Source: Acidobacteriota bacterium
GTDB lineage: Bacteria > Acidobacteriota > Terriglobia > Terriglobales > Acidobacteriaceae
Assembly: GCA_021811745.1 (NCBI GenBank)
Contig: JAJZNH010000151.1
Location: 1 to 5,030, forward strand
Direction: 5' to 3'
DNA: 5,030 bases
Below the pieces are notes generated by a model. The model did not search any database, had not been told where the DNA came from, and saw only the letters and a program-made list of their open reading frames with translations. Both the position numbers and the translations under genes were made by a program. Shown in pieces: positions 1-5,030 of the stretch (positions are counted from its first letter, which is position 1; every line of letters begins with the position of its first letter).

Positions 1-1029
1 CAAAGGGATGTCCTCGCGGCGGGCGCGCAGGGGAGGCAGCTCAACGACGATGACATTGAGCCGGTAGAAGAGGTCTTCGCGGAAACGGCCCTCGCGGACC
101 TCTTTTTGCAAATCGACGTTGGTGGCGGCCAGGATGCGCACATCCACCTGAATCTCCTGAATGCCGCCCAGGTGCATAAAGCGGCGGTCCTGAAGGACAC
201 GCAAAATCTTGGCCTGCGTCTCCAGACTCATGGTGGCGATCTCATCGAGGAAGAGCGTGCCGCCGTGCGCGACTTCGAAGAGTCCCTTTTTAGAGGCGAT
301 GGCCGAGGTGAATGCGCCCTTGACGTGGCCGAAGAGCGTGGATTCGAGCAACTCCGGCGGCATGGATCCGGTGTTGATGGGTACGAAAGGCTTGTCACGC
401 CGCGGTGAGTTGGCGTGGATGGCCTTGGCGATGAGCTCCTTGCCGGTGCCGCTCTCGCCCTGGATGAGAACCGTCGAGCGGCTAGGCGCCACCTGAGCGA
501 CGAGATCGAAGACCTTGAGCATGATCTCGCTCTTGCCCACGATGTTGGAGAAGTTGTAGCGCTGCTTGAGGGTCCGCTTGAGCTGGAGGTTCTCCTCTTC
601 GGCGCGGCAGCGAGCAATGGCGGAGCGAATGTCTGCCAGCAGCTTCTCGTTGTCCCACGGCTTCTGGATAAAGTTCTCCGCTCCGGCGCGAATGGAATCG
701 ACCACGTTATCCACCGTGCCGTAGGCGGTGATCATGATGACCGGCAGGCCGGGTTGGCTCTCTTTGACGCGGGGCAGCAGATCCAAGCCGCTCTGGCCAG
801 GCAATGCAAGGTCGAGCAGAACCAGATCAAAGCTCCCGCCATCGAGCAAGTGCAGGCCATCCTCGCCGTTAGAGGCTGTAGTGACTTGATAGCCTTCAAG
901 CGAGAGCAGCACCTCCAACGATTCGCGGATGCCGGCTTCGTCGTCGATGACCAGAATGGCGCCAGTCCTGGAATTGCCGTTGTCTGCGGGCGCGGCGGAA
1001 TCGTTCAAGGAAAGTTCAACCTCAGGCAT
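1..1029 (-). CDS. Sigma-54-dependent NtrC-family response regulator (C-terminus beyond window)
   Basis: This cytoplasmic transcription activator would be phosphorylated by the adjacent kinase and use ATP to open sigma-54 RNA polymerase promoters. The first 343 residues are visible. Residues 1-22 are a polar leader. A receiver domain spans about 24-140, with acidic residues D29 and D30, phospho-acceptor D73 (in LLDLALPG), T101 and K123 in KPW. The AAA+ domain starts near 160 and shows Walker A GESGTGKE (191-198), the sigma-54 contact loop GAFTSA (238-243), Walker B GGTLFLDE (256-263) and the arginine-finger region FREDLFYR (316-323). The contact loop has Ser where Gly is usual. Family members are about 450-470 residues, so roughly 110-125 residues, including the expected Fis-type helix-turn-helix, lie beyond the left edge; the break is the window edge, not a mutation. 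The ATG is chosen because it has GAGGAA 8 bases upstream and puts the receiver in its normal position. It overlaps the kinase stop by 8 bases (shared ATGCCTGA), suggesting translational coupling. Family assignment is very secure; the regulated genes are unknown. Confidence 0.97.
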   Translation of the reverse strand, partial: MPEVELSLNDSAAPADNGNSRTGAILVIDDEAGIRESLEVLLSLEGYQVTTASNGEDGLHLLDGGSFDLVLLDLALPGQSGLDLLPRVKESQPGLPVIMITAYGTVDNVVDSIRAGAENFIQKPWDNEKLLADIRSAIARCRAEEENLQLKRTLKQRYNFSNIVGKSEIMLKVFDLVAQVAPSRSTVLIQGESGTGKELIAKAIHANSPRRDKPFVPINTGSMPPELLESTLFGHVKGAFTSAIASKKGLFEVAHGGTLFLDEIATMSLETQAKILRVLQDRRFMHLGGIQEIQVDVRILAATNVDLQKEVREGRFREDLFYRLNVIVVELPPLRARREDIPL

Positions 1030-3934
1030 GAACAGCATTCCTCATCAGGGGAAATTCGAGATGAAACGTCGTGCCGGCGCCCACGGCGCTCTCGACGTGA
1101 ACCTTGCCGGCGTGCTCCTGAATGATGCCGTAGGAAACGGCGAGGCCCAACCCGCTGCCGCGTCTTTCGCCGGGCTTGGAGGCGGTCTTGGTGGTGAAAA
1201 ACGGGTCGTAGATGCGCTTGAGATGCTCGGGAGCAATTCCGTCTCCGGAGTCGGCAACCAGCGCGGAAATATGGCTATTCTCCCCACTGATCAACGTGGC
1301 GATACGCAGACGTCCGCCGCCCGGCATGGCTTCCTTGGCGTTCAAAAGCAGGTTCAGGAAGACCTGTTGCAACTTGCCGGGGTTGCCCTGAATGGCTGGC
1401 AGTTCCTCCGCAAGGTCGAGATCGACGACGACTTGCGCGGTCTTGAACTGATGTTCGAGCAGAGAAAGCGTGTCACGGATGACCTGGTTGAGATCGGTGG
1501 AGCGGAACTCGGTCGGCGAGGTACGGGAGAAGTTGAGAAGGCCGTTGGCGATCTCCGCGGCGCGGAAGCTCTGCTGGTTGATCTTGTCGAGCACCGGACC
1601 CAGACGCGCATCGCCGCGCAGTTGCTTGGAGAGCATCTGCGCATAGGAAGAGATAACGGCCAGTGGCGTGTTGATCTCATGAGCTACTCCGGCCGCCAGC
1701 AGGCCGATGGAGCTGAGTTTGTCGGCCTGCGCAAGCTGGGACTCAAGCGTGACGCGCTCGGTGATGTCGTCCACCAGAACGATGCGGCCCAGGGGAACAA
1801 AGTCGCGGGAGAGGAGCGGCGCCACGGCGATGTTCACGGTGCGCGGCTCGCCGGCGCGCGTGGTGAGCCTGAACTTGTAGAGGTTGTGAACCCCCTGCTC
1901 GTTGCGGAAGGCATCCAAGGCCTCGACAAACTCCGATGGAAAGACGGAGCGCAATTCCTGGCCAATGGCCTCGGCCCGACTGAGCGCGTACATGGCCTCC
2001 ATCTGCGTATTCCAGCTTTCGATGTGACCCTCAAGATCGACGGCCAGAATGCCTACATTGATTGATTCGACGATGTTCTCGTTGAACTCCTTGAGGCGCT
2101 CGAACTCGTTCACCTTTTCTTCTAGGCGGGCGTAGAGGCTCGCGTTCTGGAGAGCGATGCCGATATAACTGGCCAAAGATTCAAGCAGCTCCACGTCTTC
2201 ACTCGACAGAAAGTCGCCGCCCAGCGTCCGGCCCAGGCCGATGACGGCGATGGTGCGACTGGCAGGCCGACCGTTTCCTTGCTTGTTCATGGCTACGCGG
2301 CAAGGAAGATAGTAATTGAGGTCCAACCGGGCCGCGGTGCGCTGCTGCGCTTGGGGCAGGTGCAGAACCTGCTGCGCATTTTCAAAAAAGATGTGCGAGT
2401 GATCCTGGGCGCGGTCGAAGTCAAGAAAACCTAGTTCGAGTGCCTCTGGACTGGGTTGGTTGTGATTTTTCCGGTCGGGGACAACGTTGACTTCAGCGGG
2501 CAGTCCATGCGAGGCGGCTAGGCTCAGCCGCCCGGAGTCGTCAGCCAGGAAAACCGCTACGCGCGCCACCAGCAACGTGCGCGGCAACTGGTGGACGATG
2601 GATTCGAGCAGGGCCTTGAGATCGGTCTCCGAACTGAGTCCGCGACCAAATTCGACCAGAGCCTGGCGGTAGTCGTAGCGATGTCGGTCGAAGGCGCGAT
2701 CCACCCAGCTCTGCACCTTGCGCTTCAACGGCTCGAAGAGGGCCGCCGTGGCCAGGATGATCAGGACCAATCCCCCCAGGCGTACCGTTTGCGGCATCCC
2801 GTTGTGAACCACCAGAGTGATCAGCGCGAAGATGCCGAAGTACGCCCCCAGCAGCAGGCCGGTCGCCAGCGTGTAGGCCACTCCGCGCTTGAAGATCAGA
2901 TCGGTATCCATCAGCCGGTAGCGGACGATGGCCCAACTGAAGGTGAGCGGCAAAAAAACCAGCGACAAGCCGGCGAGGTCGTAAAGCACCCGCGGCGGGT
3001 TCAGATCGAGCAAATAAGGAACGGCATACAAAAACGTGAAGGGCAGCACTGCCAGTAGAGTCCCGCGGGTCACCCACTTCAACTGCTGACGTAGAAGCGG
3101 CGAGCTGGCTTGGCGATAGCCGAGCACGAAGAACAGCGCCGCCAGAAGGTAAAAAACCGCATCGTAGGCCGTCGAAGTCTGGTCAAGCCGGTGCAGCAGT
3201 AGCCCGGTCGCCTGCCAGAAATGGATGGCCCAAATCCACAGGCCGAGAATTCCGGCGCCTGGCGCATAGACCAGCGGAACAAGCCAGCGGCGGCGGAGGT
3301 TCTTGAGCCGCTCCTCAGGAAAACTCAGTGCGAAATGCAGGAAAAGGGCAGGCTGCAACACCTCCGCCGACACATTTACCCAGAAGGCCGTCCAATCCAG
3401 CCCGTCAAATTTGCCAGTGTAATGGATTACATAGAGAGCAAACGAAATCAGACAGAAGAGATAGAAGTGAGTAGCGCGCGGAGCGCCCCAACGGCGGAAC
3501 AGGACGTAGAGGCCGATGACGAGGAAGACAAGACCGACGACACGTAGGCCCAGCTCGGGGGTGCGGTCCGAGGGAACGGGAATGACTTTAACCGGCGTAT
3601 CAAGGGAGATGCCATCGCGGGTGATGCTGTAAAGAACCTGACCGTAGGGACCGGCCCGGTAAAGGGCGCGCTCGAGGCCAGCGACGCGGGCCACGGGAGA
3701 CCCGTCGACCGCCGTCAACAGATCGTTCTTCTGGATGCCAGCGCGTTGACCAGGCATGTTGGGAAGCACCTTGTCAGCGCGAAGGCCACCCGCCGCTTCC
3801 CGCCACCAGACTCCGTCGTCGGGCTGCTGGAAGTGGCGCTCCTGAGCCAGGTTCATCACCGCCAACAGGAAAAGCGCAGCCGTGGCTAAAGCCAGCAGCA
3901 TGGCCTGCATCCGGTTGAATGGGCTGGTCTCCAT
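1022..3934 (-). CDS. Membrane sensor histidine kinase with PDZ, ten membrane helices, GAF, PAS and kinase core
   Basis: This inner-membrane sensor kinase would autophosphorylate and pass phosphate to the NtrC-type regulator encoded next to it. Reading along 970 residues: one hydrophobic helix (about 11-29); a PDZ-like domain (about 50-115, with GLRADKVLPNMPGQRAGI and the NDLLTAVDG turn); nine further hydrophobic segments (about 129-147, 153-172, 182-204, 217-239, 256-273, 291-309, 317-337, 352-376, 384-400); a linker helix; a GAF-like domain (about 436-598); a short coiled coil (600-618); a PAS domain ending in VDDITER (about 616-727); HisKA with H752 in AHEINTPL; and HATPase with N box N861/N865, G1 box DSGDG (895-899), F box DPFFTT (910-915) and G2 box GSGLGL (926-931). 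Basic clusters at 147-153, 208-216, 273-290 and 338-350 fall on one side of the membrane, placing PDZ in the periplasm and the catalytic half in the cytoplasm. The PDZ-plus-helices front end resembles ComP-type kinases. M1 is preferred over M9 because TAAGG lies 8 bases before it. The gene has all kinase residues and looks intact; the ligand is unknown. Confidence 0.96.
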   Translation of the reverse strand: METSPFNRMQAMLLALATAALFLLAVMNLAQERHFQQPDDGVWWREAAGGLRADKVLPNMPGQRAGIQKNDLLTAVDGSPVARVAGLERALYRAGPYGQVLYSITRDGISLDTPVKVIPVPSDRTPELGLRVVGLVFLVIGLYVLFRRWGAPRATHFYLFCLISFALYVIHYTGKFDGLDWTAFWVNVSAEVLQPALFLHFALSFPEERLKNLRRRWLVPLVYAPGAGILGLWIWAIHFWQATGLLLHRLDQTSTAYDAVFYLLAALFFVLGYRQASSPLLRQQLKWVTRGTLLAVLPFTFLYAVPYLLDLNPPRVLYDLAGLSLVFLPLTFSWAIVRYRLMDTDLIFKRGVAYTLATGLLLGAYFGIFALITLVVHNGMPQTVRLGGLVLIILATAALFEPLKRKVQSWVDRAFDRHRYDYRQALVEFGRGLSSETDLKALLESIVHQLPRTLLVARVAVFLADDSGRLSLAASHGLPAEVNVVPDRKNHNQPSPEALELGFLDFDRAQDHSHIFFENAQQVLHLPQAQQRTAARLDLNYYLPCRVAMNKQGNGRPASRTIAVIGLGRTLGGDFLSSEDVELLESLASYIGIALQNASLYARLEEKVNEFERLKEFNENIVESINVGILAVDLEGHIESWNTQMEAMYALSRAEAIGQELRSVFPSEFVEALDAFRNEQGVHNLYKFRLTTRAGEPRTVNIAVAPLLSRDFVPLGRIVLVDDITERVTLESQLAQADKLSSIGLLAAGVAHEINTPLAVISSYAQMLSKQLRGDARLGPVLDKINQQSFRAAEIANGLLNFSRTSPTEFRSTDLNQVIRDTLSLLEHQFKTAQVVVDLDLAEELPAIQGNPGKLQQVFLNLLLNAKEAMPGGGRLRIATLISGENSHISALVADSGDGIAPEHLKRIYDPFFTTKTASKPGERRGSGLGLAVSYGIIQEHAGKVHVESAVGAGTTFHLEFPLMRNAVHA
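1038..1043 (-). promoter_or_regulatory. Ribosome binding site of the response regulator
   Basis: GAGGAA read on the minus strand lies 8 bases before the regulator's ATG and inside the last codons of the kinase gene. It fixes the regulator start and fits re-initiation by ribosomes finishing the kinase. Confidence 0.7.
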
Positions 3935-3942
3935 GGGGCGAA

Positions 3943-3947
3943 CCTTA
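3943..3947 (-). promoter_or_regulatory. Probable ribosome binding site of the kinase
   Basis: TAAGG on the minus strand ends 8 bases before the kinase ATG. It is weak but well placed, and no comparable site precedes the next Met (residue 9). A stronger purine run, GGGAGAG (3951-3957), sits farther upstream at 16 bases, too far for this ATG and directly abutting an ATG-TAA pair. Confidence 0.45.
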
Positions 3948-4137
3948 CATCTCTCCCTTTCTTAGCACGTCGATTGCCATGGAGGAGAAGCGCCCATCAC
4001 TCCCCGCCTGGACGCGCCAATTCGCAGAGGATAAGCAACATATGGACCTCCGGCCACTGAAAATGTCATCTGTGAACGAAGGGTGAACTTACCCAGACAA
4101 TGCACCAACCGGACATGCTTTACAGAGAAAAGAATAC

Positions 4138-4163
4138 ACCTATGAAAATTGGAAACCTATGAA
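4138..4163. repeat. Perfect 9-base direct repeat upstream of the kinase
   Basis: ACCTATGAA occurs at 4138-4146 and again at 4155-4163, 17 bases apart start to start with 8 bases between. Read in the direction of the kinase the unit is TTCATAGGT. It lies in the AT-rich part of the intergenic region, about 200 bases before the kinase start. It could be a tandem binding site for a regulator; 17 bases is not a whole number of helix turns, and chance remains possible. Confidence 0.4.
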
Positions 4164-4254
4164 GAAAGGCAGATCATCGTGCAACTGTTGAAAACTATAC
4201 GGATGGCAGCCGCTCTTTGAGGGCCAACCTCGGCTCCATAGGCCTTTCCATCTC

Positions 4255-4276
4255 CGCCAGCCCAGCGGTGGTGGCG
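4255..4276 (-). other. Stem-loop directly after the epimerase stop codon
   Basis: On the minus strand the 22 bases after the TGA can fold as an outer 5-pair stem (CGCCA with TGGCG) and an inner 3-pair stem (CCA with TGG) around the loop CCGC, with small unpaired bases on one side. No run of T follows, so it is not a standard intrinsic terminator. It might protect the transcript end or assist termination; the structure is short and may be incidental in GC-rich DNA. Confidence 0.25.
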
Positions 4277-4981
4277 TCAACGCTGGCCGTAGGTTGCCTT
4301 GGGGCCGTGCTTGCGCAGATAGTGATGCTCGGCGACGTAAGACGGAATTCCCGCTTCCGCCGCGCCCAGCAGGACGCTGCGGAAGGCGAGTCGCGCAATG
4401 TACTCCAACACATCAGCGTGTTCGACGGCTTCGGCTGCAGACTTGCCCCAGGCAAAGGGAGCGTGTCCGGCCACCAACACGCCCGGCGTGGCGACGGGAT
4501 CGAGTCCACCCGTGCGGAAACGCCGCACGATGACCGCCCCGGTATGGCGAACGTAGGCCTCAGCCACCTCCTCGGCGGTGAGGGGCTCGGTGACTGGAAT
4601 CGGTCCGTGGAAGTAGTCGGCGTGGGTGGTGCCAAGGCAGGGAATGGCCCGGCCAGCCTGCGCCCAAGATGTGGCGAACTCCGAGTGCGTGTGCACGATA
4701 CCGCCGACTTGGGGAAATTCGCGATAGAGCAGGGTGTGCGTGTCGAGGTCGCTCGAGGGCCGCAGCGAACCCTCAACGAGATGACCTTCGAGATCGGTGA
4801 CAACCAGATCAGCGGGCGTCAGCGCCGCGTAATCGACCCCGCTTGGCTTGATAACCACTAAAGGGTTGGGACCGGAGCGGTCGATGCCGCTGGCGTTACC
4901 GAAGGTATGCGGCGCAAGGCCGCGCCGAGCTATCTCCTGGTTGGCGCGGAGGACTTCGTGACGAAGGGATTCGAGCAGCAT
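4277..4981 (-). CDS. araD: L-ribulose-5-phosphate 4-epimerase (class II aldolase/adducin fold)
   Basis: This cytoplasmic zinc enzyme interconverts L-ribulose 5-phosphate and D-xylulose 5-phosphate, the last step that brings L-arabinose into the pentose phosphate pathway. At 234 residues it matches the usual length (E. coli AraD, 231). Against the E. coli protein as I recall it, the key positions are present: N29 in FGNAS, K45-P-S47-G48 and S76-S77-D78 for phosphate and substrate, zinc ligands H97 and H99 (VHTHS) and H173 (AGHAPFAWG), catalytic D122 (THADYF) and Y231 in the C-terminal TYGQ. The strong tail match HYLRKHG-K also supports it over fuculose- or rhamnulose-phosphate aldolases. The paralogues UlaF and SgbE catalyse the same reaction, so the pathway (arabinose, ascorbate or other) cannot be fixed without neighbours. 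The reading frame stays open to the window edge, but this ATG has GGAG 8 bases upstream and aligns with the family N-terminus. No arabinose kinase or isomerase gene is visible in the window. Confidence 0.94.
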   Translation of the reverse strand: MLLESLRHEVLRANQEIARRGLAPHTFGNASGIDRSGPNPLVVIKPSGVDYAALTPADLVVTDLEGHLVEGSLRPSSDLDTHTLLYREFPQVGGIVHTHSEFATSWAQAGRAIPCLGTTHADYFHGPIPVTEPLTAEEVAEAYVRHTGAVIVRRFRTGGLDPVATPGVLVAGHAPFAWGKSAAEAVEHADVLEYIARLAFRSVLLGAAEAGIPSYVAEHHYLRKHGPKATYGQR

Positions 4982-4986
4982 AGTGT

Positions 4987-4993
4987 CTTCTCC
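4987..4993 (-). promoter_or_regulatory. Ribosome binding site of the epimerase
   Basis: GGAGAAG on the minus strand, with GGAG 8 bases before the ATG, is the best Shine-Dalgarno match in the window. It decides the start, since the frame is open farther upstream. Confidence 0.75.
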
Positions 4994-4995
4994 AG

Positions 4996-5025
4996 AGTAA
5001 ACCCTTGATGTCGGAAGGATGTCAA
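4996..5025 (-). promoter_or_regulatory. Weak candidate sigma-70 promoter before the epimerase
   Basis: On the minus strand a perfect -35 hexamer TTGACA (5020-5025) is followed after 18 bases by TTTACT (4996-5001), 4 of 6 matches to a -10 box. Transcription would begin near 4989, inside the ribosome binding site, which argues against it. It may instead be part of an operator: GATGTC occurs twice here on the plus strand, 11 bases apart (5007-5012 and 5018-5023). Confidence 0.2.
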
Positions 5026-5030
5026 ACGGG

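Larger units (their letters stand above)
3935..4276. other. Intergenic region between the epimerase and the kinase
   Basis: These 342 bases separate two genes that point the same way. No open frame with a ribosome site and recognisable product was found; the longest candidate is a 35-codon plus-strand frame with no Shine-Dalgarno site. Bases from about 4110 to 4200 are clearly AT-richer than the flanking genes and hold a 9-base direct repeat, which suits a promoter or operator for the kinase-regulator pair. I could not find a well-matched sigma-70 or -24/-12 promoter on the minus strand. A small dyad GGGT-N6-ACCC lies at 4081-4094. No tRNA or other RNA gene and no terminator with a T-tract is evident. 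Confidence 0.6.

Noticed and set aside
415..1125. 236-codon plus-strand open frame opposite the regulator
   Set aside because: It is a shadow of the receiver and AAA+ coding sequence, whose motifs are all intact on the minus strand; its composition is low-complexity and no family is recognisable.
929..2065. 378-codon open frame on the plus strand, antisense to the kinase and regulator start
   Set aside because: It lies wholly opposite genes with full, well-ordered kinase and receiver motifs, has no recognisable domain, and such long antisense frames are common in GC-rich coding DNA.
2541..3077. 178-codon minus-strand frame inside the kinase
   Set aside because: It is the same DNA as the kinase membrane region read out of frame; a frameshift is not needed because the kinase frame is continuous through it.
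3979..4086. 35-codon plus-strand frame in the intergenic region starting ATGGAGGAG
   Set aside because: No ribosome binding site precedes it, it has no hydrophobic or recognisable segment, and a frame this short is expected by chance.
4081..4094. GGGT-N6-ACCC dyad
   Set aside because: Only four pairs hold without a mismatch and there is no T-run; too weak to call an operator or terminator.
4202..4220. TGGCA...TTGA resembling a -24/-12 sigma-54 promoter on the plus strand
   Set aside because: The spacing between the two halves is too long, the second half lacks the GC doublet, and no plus-strand gene follows.
4218..4248. GGCC-ended inverted repeat as a terminator for the epimerase
   Set aside because: The arms pair imperfectly over a long loop and no T-tract follows on the minus strand.
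4217..4861. 214-codon plus-strand open frame opposite the epimerase
   Set aside because: The minus-strand protein has every zinc and catalytic residue of AraD; the antisense frame has no recognisable feature.

Overview
The window holds three minus-strand genes and nothing convincing on the plus strand. In transcription order, from the right edge leftward, they are an L-ribulose-5-phosphate 4-epimerase (araD-like), a 342-base intergenic stretch, a large membrane-bound hybrid-sensor-type histidine kinase (970 residues, no receiver of its own), and an NtrC-type sigma-54-dependent response regulator. The regulator starts inside the last codons of the kinase and runs off the left edge, so its C-terminal DNA-binding domain is missing.

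The DNA is GC-rich overall, codon use is uniform across the genes, and Shine-Dalgarno sites are purine-rich. The style of the kinase (N-terminal PDZ, many membrane helices, GAF, PAS, HisKA, HATPase) and the variant sigma-54 contact loop of the regulator remind me of Acidobacteriota. That is an impression from recalled sequence style, not a search result; Deltaproteobacteria-like groups are an alternative.

Kinase and regulator overlap by 8 bases and form an almost certain two-component pair: the kinase would sense a signal at or across the membrane (periplasmic PDZ, ten predicted helices) and in the cytoplasm (GAF, PAS), autophosphorylate His752, and pass the phosphate to Asp73 of the regulator, which would then open sigma-54 promoters. 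The targets are not visible here; no good -24/-12 promoter was found in the window.

The epimerase joins L-arabinose (or L-ribulose/L-xylulose-type) sugar use to the pentose phosphate pathway. It points the same way as the kinase but is separated by 342 bases that contain a locally AT-rich patch with a perfect 9-base direct repeat, so the two-component genes probably have their own promoter. I see no clear sign of a wholly new system. The points most worth checking are the regulator's GAFTSA loop, the unusual sensor architecture, and the direct repeat upstream of the kinase.
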